Shown here piece by piece: positions 24,001 through 30,201 of a stretch of DNA of 32,490 bases. Positions within the stretch are counted from its first letter, which is position 1, and every line of letters begins with the position of its first letter. The translations under genes were made by a program, and so were the position numbers. The DNA comes from Nocardia kruczakiae NBRC 101016 (GTDB taxonomy: Bacteria; Actinomycetota; Actinomycetes; Mycobacteriales; Mycobacteriaceae): contig NZ_BDBL01000068.1 of assembly GCF_001612965.1 (NCBI RefSeq), positions 1 to 32,490 of the forward strand. Reading direction: 5' to 3'. The notes beneath the pieces are model-generated. The model saw only the letters and a program-made list of their open reading frames with translations, did not search any database and was not told where the DNA came from.

Positions 24001-24549
24001 TTGCGCGATCGTCGCACTCGCGACCGCGGCCTCGACAGCGGCGTCGAGCAGTTCGGCGCTGCAGGCCAGCACCCGCGCCTCGGTTTCCGCGATGATCGAA
24101 TGCCATTGGGCGACAGCGGCAGTGGCCTGCAGCGGCACCGCCACGGCGCCGAGCCGCACCCCCGCGAGGTCGACGGTGACGTAATCGCTGCTGACGAATC
24201 CGACGGTGCACACGAAATCCCCGGCCCGCACCCCCGCCGCCTGCCAGGCACTCGCCAGGGCACCGGCGCGCGACCACAGCTGCCGATAGCTCAGCGTCTC
24301 GAAGCGCGGCAGCAGCCGCCGCACCCGGCGCCCCTCGGCATCGACGACGATCTCACCGGCCCGCTGCCCGACGGCCGGACGGTCGGCGTACGCGGTCATG
24401 ACCGTGTCGATCAGTTCGGCCGGCCGCAGCCCGGGACGCGCGAGTGCGGCGCTGACGTCCGCATCCGGCCAGGCCGCGCGCACCTCGTCGTCGGCCATCG
24501 CCGCCGCGAGGCGCCGTTTACGCTCGGCCTTCTGCACGTCATCGGGCAT
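21073..24549 (-). CDS. car: Carboxylic acid reductase
   Basis: The 1158-residue product has the full carboxylic acid reductase architecture and length. An adenylation domain occupies residues 1 to about 640, with VYTSGSTGTPKGA near 246-258, YGSTEAG, and YRTGDVV with RRNNVLKLSQGEFV. The carrier domain has the phosphopantetheine site Ser675 in DLGGDSLSAL. The C-terminal thioester reductase domain has TGANGYLG near 768 and catalytic Tyr940-x3-Lys944 (YGNSK). It reduces acids to aldehydes using ATP and NADPH and needs a phosphopantetheinyl transferase encoded elsewhere. Nocardia and mycobacterial (FadD9) homologues are known. ATG 24549 has AGGGAGA upstream; the frame extends further but includes the promoter region. 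An aldo/keto reductase gene lies upstream on the same strand. Confidence 0.95.
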   Translation of the reverse strand: MPDDVQKAERKRRLAAAMADDEVRAAWPDADVSAALARPGLRPAELIDTVMTAYADRPAVGQRAGEIVVDAEGRRVRRLLPRFETLSYRQLWSRAGALASAWQAAGVRAGDFVCTVGFVSSDYVTVDLAGVRLGAVAVPLQATAAVAQWHSIIAETEARVLACSAELLDAAVEAAVASATIAQLVVFDSADDDDERAAVAAARARLAESGREITLEFLHNLVERGLALPAVPLESAPGEDPLSLLVYTSGSTGTPKGAMYTDRLAAAMWLYTAKAPVPAITLNYLPLSHVAGRLQLGGTLARGGTAYFTARSDMSTLFEDLELTRPTELVFVPRVCEMLLQYHQGEVEARIAAGGERGIVEDEVKTELRERLLGGRFLGAMCASAPLAPEMRAFMESVLGIGLHDGYGSTEAGGSVIVDNKVRRPPVLDYKLVDVPELGYFGTDQPHPRGELLLKTTTMFPGYFKRPEITAEMFDADGFYRTGDVVAELGPDHLVYVDRRNNVLKLSQGEFVTVAKLESVFSTSALIRQIFVYGSSERAYLLAVIVPSEEALTLSDPRAALAESLQELAKEAGLNSYEIPRDFLLETEPFTQDNGLLSGIGKLLRPKLKQRYGERLEQLYAELSREQADELAALRHGAADRPVLETVGRAARALLGCASTDIRPEAHFTDLGGDSLSALSLSNLLTELFGVEVPVGTIVHPAKTLRRLAEYIDGERNQGARRPTLATVHGPGTRVRAADLTLDAFIDHETLTAAKSLPPASTPPRTVLLTGANGYLGRFLCLEWLDRLDACDGTLICVIRGRDAEAARARLDQAFDSGDPALLQRYRELAQRRLTVLPGDIAEPNFGLDEDRWRELTETVDLVVHPAALVNHVLPYDQLFGPNVVGTAEVVRLAITARRKPVTYLSTVAVASQVDHFTEDGDIREVSPERVIDAGYANGYGNSKWAGEVLLREAHDLCGLPVAVFRSDMILAHSDFAGQFNLPDMFTRLLLSVLATGLAPESFYRPAPDGGRARAHYDGLPADFTAAAITALGPGADSGFETFDVLNPHDDGIGLDTFVDWLVDDGHRITRIADYADWLARFETALRALPERQRRHSVLPLLHAFRRPAPAVAGSALPAERFRAAVRAAGTGPDGDIPHLSRELIGKYVRDLTAAGLL

Positions 24550-24623
24550 GGGTAGGTCTCCCTGGGTCGTCAACCGGCGGACGAGTCGTCGCCCACGCGC
24601 CACTGTAGCGCGCATCACGGTTA

Positions 24624-24653
24624 ACTTAGCTCCGCTAACTACCCGTTCGTCAA
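24624..24653 (-). promoter_or_regulatory. Promoter and TetR-type dyad upstream of car
   Basis: ACTTAGC-TCC-GCTAACT (24624-24640) is a near-perfect dyad with one mismatched pair. On the minus strand TTGACG (complement of 24648-24653) is a good -35 element, and the dyad falls in the spacer and -10 region, a repressor layout. Within 24550-24853 nothing else is evident: no gene, and no terminator after the aldo/keto reductase. Confidence 0.5.
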
Positions 24654-24853
24654 GCCTTCGCGGCAACAATTCGCTACACCGTGACGGAAACGTCTACTCA
24701 CATGCGAATGACCTCAGCTGTCACGCAGTTGCCTCGCGAAGACGTCCTCGACCTTCGTCCGCCGAGACGAGAGCCTCGGAATTTCGTCCGGGTCGGCGCG
24801 GACGGTTACGGCGCGCGGGACGACGGCGCATGAGCGCGTCCCGAACACCCTGT

Positions 24854-25741
24854 TCAGGGTTCCGGGATGTCGATGCCGAAGGTTTCCAGGGTGACGTCGG
24901 TGGGCTCGGGGCCGCCGCGCTGTCCGGTGTCGAGGGCATCGATCGCCGCGAGCTCGTCACCGGTGAGGTCGAAGTCGAAGATGTCGAAGTTCTCGGCGAT
25001 TCGTTGCGGCCGTGTGGATTTGGGGATGACCGAGCGGCCCTGTTGCAGGCCCCAGCGCAACATCACCTGGGCCGGCGTCTTCGCGTGCGCCTCGGCTATC
25101 GCGGTGATGACCGGGTCGTCGAGGGTGCTGGTGTGTCCGCTGTCGCGGTAGAAGGTGATGCCACCGATCGGCGACCAGGCCTGGGTGAGAATTCCGTACT
25201 CGTCGTCGGCGGCGAGGACGTCGGGCTGGCGGAAGTACGGATGCACCTCGATCTGATTCACCGCCGGGACCACGGAGGTCTGCTTCAACAGATTCTCGAG
25301 GTGCTCGCGCATGAAGTTGCTGACCCCGATCGCCCGGACGCGACCGTCGGCGAGCAACTGCTCCAGCGCACGGTAGGCGTCGACGGTGAGATCGAATCGC
25401 GAGGGCAGCGCCTGATGCAGGATCAGCAGGTCGATCCGGTCGACACCGAGTTTGCCGGCGCTCTTGTCGAACGCGTGCAATGTCGCGTCGTAACCGAAGT
25501 CGCTGATCCAGATCTTGGTCTCGATGAAGACCTCGGAACGGTCGACGCCCGAGCCCCGGATCGCCTCACCCACCTCGCGTTCGTTTCCGTAGGCCGCCGC
25601 GGTATCGATATGGCGATATCCGGTGGCCAGGGCGGCATCGACCGCCGCGGCCGTCTCGTCGGGCGGCGTCTGGAAGACCCCCAGCCCGATCGCGGGCATC
25701 CGGACGCCATTGTTCAGGGTCAGCAGCGGTGTAGTCGTCAT
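24854..25741 (-). CDS. Aldo/keto reductase
   Basis: The 295-residue product is a complete aldo/keto reductase of the AKR5-like bacterial type. The catalytic tetrad is visible: Asp and Tyr in YRHIDTAAAYGNE (about residues 42-54), Lys in FIETKIW, and His in LLILHQ. The NADPH-binding C-terminal motif is IPKSTRPQRIAEN. It would reduce aldehydes or ketones to alcohols. Lying upstream of car on the same strand, it could reduce aldehydes the reductase produces, but about 300 bases and a separate promoter stand between them, so this link is inference. ATG 25741 is the first start of the conserved region. Confidence 0.9.
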   Translation of the reverse strand: MTTTPLLTLNNGVRMPAIGLGVFQTPPDETAAAVDAALATGYRHIDTAAAYGNEREVGEAIRGSGVDRSEVFIETKIWISDFGYDATLHAFDKSAGKLGVDRIDLLILHQALPSRFDLTVDAYRALEQLLADGRVRAIGVSNFMREHLENLLKQTSVVPAVNQIEVHPYFRQPDVLAADDEYGILTQAWSPIGGITFYRDSGHTSTLDDPVITAIAEAHAKTPAQVMLRWGLQQGRSVIPKSTRPQRIAENFDIFDFDLTGDELAAIDALDTGQRGGPEPTDVTLETFGIDIPEP

Positions 25742-25796
25742 GTCCGTGTTCTACCCCCGATGTGGCAGGTAAACGTGCCGGTGCATGTGGGAGGGG

Positions 25797-25872
25797 GTGA
25801 ACTGATCGTGCAAACCGCGACGAATTATGGCGATTTCCGTCATCGCCGGCGAGGTTTGCACGAAAAGTTCAG
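25797..25872. repeat. Palindromic dispersed repeat, copy 2 of 3
   Basis: Left arm 25797-25819 and right arm 25850-25872 pair with three mismatches in the 22 inner positions. The arms share the core TCGTGCAAACC / GGTTTGCACGA with the other copies, and the spacer contains GCGATTTCCGTC. This copy lies between divergent genes, which argues against a pure terminator role. Confidence 0.85.
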
Positions 25873-25943
25873 CCGGACGCTGGGTCGGCGGGGATCAGCG
25901 TGGCACTATCGTGAACGGCCTGACTATCGCACGGGGGTAGACC

Positions 25944-27140
25944 ATGAATGTGGTGCGAGCGCGGCATATTGCGCGTTCCGGCGTGGACCTGCACGGGGAG
26001 GAGGTCGGCGATGGGCCGACGGTTGTCTTGCTGCATGCCGGGGGTGAGCGGCGGCAGGTGTGGGCTCCCGTCGTGGAGCGACTTGTCGAGGACGGATTGC
26101 GCTGTGTCGCTTTCGACCAGCGCGGCCACGGCGACAGCGGTGGGTCACTCAGGAGGCTGGACGAGTGCGCGGGCGATATTTCCGCGATAGTCGATGCGGA
26201 ACCCGGATGCGTGCTCGTCGGCGCCTCACTGGGTGGGCTCGCCGCCGTTGCGGCACTGGGCAATCCGCGTACCCGGGCGAAGGTCACGGGGCTGGTTCTG
26301 GTGGATGTGGTGCCCAACCTCGATGCGGACCGGGTGCGGAGCTTTCTCGATGCCGGTGGGCTATCGAATGTCTTCCCGGACTTCATCGACGATGCCTTGG
26401 CCCACATCCCGCGGCTGCGACAGATCACCGCACAACTGGATATCCCGATTCTTCTGATCCGTGCCGGTCGGGCGTCACCGCTCACCGACGTCGAGGCGGA
26501 CGGGTTGCTCCAGCTGGCTCCGCACGCCACGGTGACTCGGATTCCGGGCGCCGGGCATCTGGTCGCCCGCGATGAGCCGGAGGCGTTGGCGCAGACCATC
26601 GCGGATCGCACGACACCTTGGCCGGCGCTGGCGCTGCTGCGCGAACTCGGCGCCGCCCGGGTGGAGCATCCCGGTGGGGATCTCCTCGATCATCTCGAGC
26701 GGGTGCGGCAACTGGTCGCGGACCTGGGCGGAGGTAACCGGGTTCGGCTGGCCGCACTCACCCACGCCACCTACGGGACGGACGGCTTCGCACACTCGCT
26801 GCTGTCACCCGACCGGCGATCACGTCTGCGCGCGGCAATCGGTCACGACGCGGAGGCTCTGGTCTACCGCTACGGCGCATGCGACCGGGCCGAGACCTAT
26901 CCCCACCTCGGCGCCACCCCACTTCCGATCACCGACCGCTTCACCGCCGAGGTGGTCGCCGTAGACGGCACCGATCTCGCGGACTTCGCACTCCTCACCG
27001 TCGCCAACGAACTCGACGTGGTGCGCCATGCCGCGCTGACCGCCGAAACCGTTGACGGGATCCGGGCTCTCATCACCGCGTGTGCGACCTACGTGCCCGA
27101 TGCCGCCGCTCGGGCCCTCGCCGACCGGCACCTCCGCTGA
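25944..27140 (+). CDS. Alpha/beta hydrolase-DUF6817 fusion protein
   Basis: The 398-residue product joins two domains. Residues 1 to about 225 form an alpha/beta hydrolase with VVLLHAGGERR (oxyanion), AFDQRGHGDS, the nucleophile elbow VGASLGG and GAGHLV for the catalytic His. Residues about 230-390 resemble DUF6817, a predicted metal-binding helical domain, with LLRELGAARVEHPGGDLLDHL, ALTHATYGTDGF, and HDAEALVYRYGACDR. Both halves look intact. Its reaction is unknown; the helical domain's His/Asp pattern recalls HD-type hydrolases, but no phosphohydrolase activity is claimed. ATG 25944 follows a GGGGG run. The gene is flanked on each side by a copy of the palindromic repeat. Confidence 0.82.
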   Translation: MNVVRARHIARSGVDLHGEEVGDGPTVVLLHAGGERRQVWAPVVERLVEDGLRCVAFDQRGHGDSGGSLRRLDECAGDISAIVDAEPGCVLVGASLGGLAAVAALGNPRTRAKVTGLVLVDVVPNLDADRVRSFLDAGGLSNVFPDFIDDALAHIPRLRQITAQLDIPILLIRAGRASPLTDVEADGLLQLAPHATVTRIPGAGHLVARDEPEALAQTIADRTTPWPALALLRELGAARVEHPGGDLLDHLERVRQLVADLGGGNRVRLAALTHATYGTDGFAHSLLSPDRRSRLRAAIGHDAEALVYRYGACDRAETYPHLGATPLPITDRFTAEVVAVDGTDLADFALLTVANELDVVRHAALTAETVDGIRALITACATYVPDAAARALADRHLR

Positions 27141-27179
27141 GAACCGAACACGACTCGAATTGCGTTGTGTCAGTTGGGG

Positions 27180-27253
27180 GTGAACTTTTCGTGCAAACCT
27201 CGGAATATGTGCGGTTTTCCGTCCATGCGGGCGAGGTTTGCACGAAAAGTTCA
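27180..27253. repeat. Palindromic dispersed repeat, copy 3 of 3
   Basis: A perfect 22-base inverted repeat (27181-27202 with 27232-27253; half-arm TGAACTTTTCGTGCAAAC) around a 29-base spacer containing GCGGTTTTCCGTC. It lies between the convergent alpha/beta hydrolase and DUF397 genes. It is the least diverged copy and the best consensus. Confidence 0.9.
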
Positions 27254-27328
27254 GGCAAACCAACGTCCGGGCCCCCGACCGAACGTCACCCACCCGGTGC
27301 GCCCTCACCGCCGGACGAATACGCAAGC

Positions 27329-27366
27329 ACCCCCGAAGCCCAAGGGCAAGAAGGACTTCGGGGGGT
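27329..27366 (-). terminator. Hairpin downstream of the third DUF397 gene
   Basis: CCCCCGAAG (27330-27338) pairs with CTTCGGGGG (27356-27364) around a 17-base loop, 26 bases past the DUF397 stop. The stem resembles the hairpin after the second DUF397 gene, so the terminators may have been copied with the genes. No T-run follows. Confidence 0.55.
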
Positions 27367-27391
27367 ATCGAACCGTTGTGAGCGGAGGCCG

Positions 27392-27595
27392 CTACGCCCG
27401 ATCGAACCGGCCGCGCTGGATGCTGGCGGTGAAGGCGGTCCATTCGGTGCGGGTGAAGACCAGAGCCGGGCCGGTGGGGTTCTTCGAATCACGGACGCCC
27501 ACACCCTCGTTGAGGAACGCAACCTCGACGCAGTCCTTGCTCGCGCCCGAGAAGCTCGACTTGAACCACGTCGCCCCGGACAAGTCGTTGCTCAT
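27392..27595 (-). CDS. DUF397 protein, third paralogue
   Basis: A 67-residue DUF397 protein with the family landmarks WFKSSFSGASKDCVEVAF, VGVRDSKNPTGPAL, and EWTAFTASI. DUF397 proteins are encoded beside DUF5753-type helix-turn-helix regulators in actinobacteria and are thought to modulate them. ATG 27595 has GGAGCG at 8 bases. It differs from the second copy at about 15 positions by eye and is separated from it by about 180 bases including a terminator hairpin, so it probably has its own promoter. Confidence 0.88.
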   Translation of the reverse strand: MSNDLSGATWFKSSFSGASKDCVEVAFLNEGVGVRDSKNPTGPALVFTRTEWTAFTASIQRGRFDRA

Positions 27596-27721
27596 GACAG
27601 ACGCTCCTTGGTCGATGATGCCGAAACAGGCTGGGAGGCTGAACAATTAGTGTCGCATGAGATCGACGGCCGGTGCACCCCTCGGCGTCATACCTCCTGC
27701 CAAGGGAAGCTTCGGACGGCG

Positions 27722-27752
27722 GAACCCCCGAAGGATCGACCTTCGGGGGTTC
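27722..27752 (-). terminator. Perfect 13-base hairpin after the second DUF397 gene
   Basis: GAACCCCCGAAGG (27722-27734) and CCTTCGGGGGTTC (27740-27752) pair perfectly around ATCGA. It starts 21 bases beyond the stop of the 27774-27977 gene. Strong stem, no T-run; it should end the regulator-DUF397-DUF397 transcript. Confidence 0.75.
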
Positions 27753-27773
27753 TCGGGGCTGTTACGCGATACC

Positions 27774-27977
27774 TCAGGCGTGGTCGAAGTCGCCGTGCCG
27801 AACGCCTGCGGTGAACGCGGACCATTCGGAAGGAGTGAAGATCAGGGCGGGGCCGGTGGGGTTCTTCGAATCACGAACGCCGACACCAGCATCGAGGAAC
27901 GCCACCTCGACACAGTCCTTGGTCGATCCCGAGAAGCTTGACTTGAACCACTTAGCCCCGGACAGATCGTTGCTCAT
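27774..27977 (-). CDS. DUF397 protein, second paralogue
   Basis: A 67-residue DUF397 protein: WFKSSFSGSTKDCVEVAF, then VGVRDSKNPTGPALIF and SEWSAFTAGV. It starts at ATG 27977 with AGGAGCG upstream, 9 bases after the stop of the first copy, so both lie on one transcript with the regulator. It differs from the first copy at about ten positions by eye, the closest pair of the three, consistent with a recent tandem duplication. The single Cys (KDC) and the Trp near the N-terminus are conserved in all three. Confidence 0.9.
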   Translation of the reverse strand: MSNDLSGAKWFKSSFSGSTKDCVEVAFLDAGVGVRDSKNPTGPALIFTPSEWSAFTAGVRHGDFDHA

Positions 27978-27986
27978 GGCACGCTC

Positions 27987-28190
27987 CTATGCCTGGTCGA
28001 AGTCACCCTGCTCTACGCTCGCGGTGAACGTGGACCACTCCGAGGGGGTGAAGATCAGGGCGGGACCGGTGGGGTTCTTCGAATCGCGTACGCCGACACC
28101 GTCATTGAGGAAAGCAATCTCGACGCAGTCCTTAGTTGAGCTCGAGAAGCTTGATTTGAACCACTTCGCCCCGGACAGATCGTTGTTCAC
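27987..28190 (-). CDS. DUF397 protein, first paralogue
   Basis: A 67-residue DUF397 protein: WFKSSFSSSTKDCVEIAF, VGVRDSKNPTGPALIF, SEWSTFTASV. The start is GTG 28190, which overlaps the stop of the DUF5753 regulator gene (GTGA), and AAGGAG lies about 8 bases upstream inside that gene. The overlap implies fixed stoichiometry with the regulator, which fits a direct partner role. This is family-level inference. Confidence 0.9.
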   Translation of the reverse strand: MNNDLSGAKWFKSSFSSSTKDCVEIAFLNDGVGVRDSKNPTGPALIFTPSEWSTFTASVEQGDFDQA

Positions 28191-29068
28191 GGCATGTGCT
28201 CCTTGATCAGTGCCACCGAATCAGCTGGTGACAACGCTACACGATCAACATCTCGGAGAGCTTGCGAATATCGTTGCAGCTCTGCGTCACGTTCAAGGTA
28301 GAGATCTCCGGCCCAACCCTCGACATAAATGATGGGCGGTTGGGCGAGGCCAGACTGTGGGAGGTCAGGGAACTCCAACTTGGTGAACGGCCCAGCTACC
28401 GAGCCAAGAGGGCTACTTGCGACGAAGGGGACGATTCGGATGCAGATGTTCGGCAACGCCGACAGCTTCACGAGGTGCCTCAACTGGTCGGAAATTACCG
28501 CCTGACCGCCGACCTGATCGCACAGCACAGCCTCGTGCAGCAGGGCCGTAACCCGCAGGTTCACATCTTTCAGCCGCTCTTGGCGATGGGTCTGCCACTC
28601 GATACGGCGCTCGAGTTGCGCTCCAGGGATGTCGGGATGTTCAGCCCAGGCGATGGCACGCCTGTAGTCGGGCGTCTGAAACAGGCCGGGCACGATGGTC
28701 GTCTTCCAGATCGTCAGCCGGTCCGCCGCATCCTCCAGCGCCAAGTAGTGGTTGAACCCGGTCGATATCTGGTCCGCATACGCCCTCCACCAGCTGGCCG
28801 TCACCTTCCCCTCCCGCGACGCACGTATCTCCTTCACCAGATCCAGGCAGATGCGCCGCTCCTCGTCGCTCGCCCCGTAGCTGTCGCACAGTGCGTTCAC
28901 CTGGAGGCTCGTGATTCTCGTCGTCTGTCCCTCTTCGATGCGGCCGATGGTCTGATGTGACGTTTCCGCGATACGCGCGGCCTGGGATTGTCCCATTCCC
29001 TTCAGGTTTCGCAGCCGACGCAGTTCGCGCCCCAATGCTCGTTGCGCGAGTGTGCTCCCTGACCCCAT
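28187..29068 (-). CDS. XRE-type helix-turn-helix regulator with DUF5753 domain
   Basis: The 293-residue product has an N-terminal XRE helix-turn-helix (LGRELRRLRNLKGMGQSQAA, then ETSHQTIGRIEEGQ, residues about 13-55). A long DUF5753 domain follows, with YLALEDAADRLTIWKTTIVP, GLFQTPDYRRA, RRIEWQTHRQERL, and LPNICIRIVPF. This is the WhiJ-like actinobacterial regulator class that is paired with DUF397 proteins. ATG 29068 has GGGGAG at about 7 bases; the frame extends 51 bases further without support. It is divergent from three small genes starting at 29264, and repeated GGACAGG boxes lie in between. Confidence 0.92.
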   Translation of the reverse strand: MGSGSTLAQRALGRELRRLRNLKGMGQSQAARIAETSHQTIGRIEEGQTTRITSLQVNALCDSYGASDEERRICLDLVKEIRASREGKVTASWWRAYADQISTGFNHYLALEDAADRLTIWKTTIVPGLFQTPDYRRAIAWAEHPDIPGAQLERRIEWQTHRQERLKDVNLRVTALLHEAVLCDQVGGQAVISDQLRHLVKLSALPNICIRIVPFVASSPLGSVAGPFTKLEFPDLPQSGLAQPPIIYVEGWAGDLYLERDAELQRYSQALRDVDRVALSPADSVALIKEHMP

Positions 29069-29091
29069 GTTGTTAGCTCCCCTATCGATTG

Positions 29092-29128
29092 TGTCCCGGT
29101 TTTCTGGACAGGTCCCCACTGGACAGGT
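29092..29128. promoter_or_regulatory. Repeated GGACA boxes between the DUF5753 regulator and the divergent small genes
   Basis: CTGGACAGGT occurs twice as a perfect direct repeat (29104-29113 and 29119-29128, 15 bases apart). TGTCC at 29092-29096 forms an inverted partner to the first GGACA. The boxes cover the expected promoter of the regulator gene (a CACAAT -10-like hexamer is the complement of 29088-29093). Likely autoregulatory sites. Confidence 0.45.
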
Positions 29129-29263
29129 TGCTGGTAGACGAGTTCAAACAATCGGTACGGCGACGGAAACCCGAAATCCCCACCATTCGACTACAACTCG
29201 TGGCCGAGTCGATGCAACCTCAACGCCGACAACCACTTTCACATCGCAGGGGAAGTATCCACC

Positions 29264-29431
29264 ATGGGACTGCTCAACCACGATCGAATGCCGATCATGA
29301 CCGTCTCCTACGCGCATATCATCATGCAATTGCACATCGACTGCGCTTTGTGCGTGTGCCCGGTGAAACAGCAGGCGAAGCAGCGGCTGATAGAGGCGAA
29401 ACACCTGGTGCCGGACTCGGGTCGGGAGTGA
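29264..29431 (+). CDS. Small 55-residue Cys-containing protein
   Basis: ATG 29264 has AGGGGA about 10 bases upstream. The product has a helical centre (VSYAHIIMQLHIDCALCVCP) with three closely spaced cysteines (CALCVC), then a basic helix (VKQQAKQRLIEAKHLV). The Cys cluster could bind a metal or form a disulfide. The family is not recognised. It is first in a divergent three-gene unit: the next start is only 5 bases after its stop. Confidence 0.6.
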   Translation: MGLLNHDRMPIMTVSYAHIIMQLHIDCALCVCPVKQQAKQRLIEAKHLVPDSGRE

Positions 29432-29436
29432 GGCCG

Positions 29437-29616
29437 ATGTTCTGGGAATTCGTTCTGCTGATCAGTATTCCGCTCACTGTGATCGTGCTCGCGGTGTTCT
29501 GGCCCGAGCAGATCTCCAAGCCCGAATCGCGCGATTCCGTGCGCGCGATCATCGACCGGATCGCGCGCGAGGACCGCGCCGGAGAGGCGAAATACCGTGA
29601 CCGATACCTCGAATAG
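29437..29616 (+). CDS. Small single-pass membrane protein, 59 residues
   Basis: ATG 29437 has GGGAG at 29424-29428. The product has one N-terminal membrane helix (FWEFVLLISIPLTVIVLAVF, residues 2-21) followed by a charged cytoplasmic-type tail rich in Arg, Glu and Asp (SVRAIIDRIAREDRAGEAKY). The family is not recognised. It overlaps the next gene by 20 bases and follows the previous one by 5, so the three are co-translated. Confidence 0.65.
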   Translation: MFWEFVLLISIPLTVIVLAVFWPEQISKPESRDSVRAIIDRIAREDRAGEAKYRDRYLE

Positions 29617-29881
29617 CGGCCACTTCCGGACGAAGGTCGGAGCATCCTCCGCGTGGTGGCGTGTCGGCGACGGCGAACGGGTGGAGATCACGCACTTCAC
29701 CGATTACGAAACAAGTTTGCACACCGCATCTTTCGCGAATTTCCGGGTGGTGCGATATTCGTGCCACGGCGTGGTGTTCATCGACACGCCGAGTTTGGCG
29801 CAAGCACATTCCTTGCTGCCGCAATACCACGCGCTGTGGTGCGCGGTGAGCGAGGAGTTCCGCCGTCGGTTCGCCTCCTGA
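29597..29881 (+). CDS. Small 94-residue hypothetical protein
   Basis: GTG 29597 has GGAGAGG at 29581-29587, within the end of the upstream gene. The product is soluble-looking and beta-rich in its first two thirds (AWWRVGDGERVEITHF, RVVRYSCHGVVFIDTP), ending in a helix (ALWCAVSEEFRRRF). I do not recognise the family. It is the third gene of a tightly packed unit divergent from the DUF5753 regulator, which may control it. Confidence 0.65.
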   Translation: MTDTSNSGHFRTKVGASSAWWRVGDGERVEITHFTDYETSLHTASFANFRVVRYSCHGVVFIDTPSLAQAHSLLPQYHALWCAVSEEFRRRFAS

Positions 29882-30119
29882 CCGCCGGGCGCCCCGCCGC
29901 AGTCCGGGTAGCGACGCCGGTGACTCCGCCCGCCACCGACACCGGCACGGCAACGGCCGAATCGAGACGCCCTCGCGCCGACGAAACGTTCGCGGCCAGG
30001 AGTGCGGCGCCCACGGCCGACCATGCGCCCGGCGGCGCCCGCGGCCGCCCAACAGTGGAGATGAAAATGGTTTCCACCAGGACGCGAGCGGTGCGACCGG
30101 GTAAACCGAACTATCGTCT
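29882..30119. other. Intergenic stretch without a gene
   Basis: No credible frame or RNA is visible. A weak hairpin (GCCGGTG 29916-29922 with CACCGGC 29940-29946, 17-base loop) may end the small-gene transcript. The only structured part lies just beyond, at 30120-30156. Confidence 0.5.
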
Positions 30120-30156
30120 GGACACCTGTCCGAGGGGGCCGGTGCGGGCATACACT
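30120..30156 (+). promoter_or_regulatory. Putative promoter and palindrome upstream of mscR
   Basis: GGACACCTGTCC (30120-30131) is a short palindrome centred roughly 37 bases before the start expected from a TACACT -10 element (30151-30156). No -35 hexamer is apparent, so an activator at the palindrome is plausible. Its reverse strand contains GGACAGGT, also present twice at 29104-29128. Confidence 0.35.
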
Positions 30157-30201
30157 GACCCGTAAGGTGAACCGGCACCCCCGACGCGTAAAGGAGATTC
30201 C

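Noticed and set aside
29715..29722. GTTTGCAC inside the 94-residue gene as a fourth repeat copy
   Set aside because: Only eight bases match, with no second arm or central motif.
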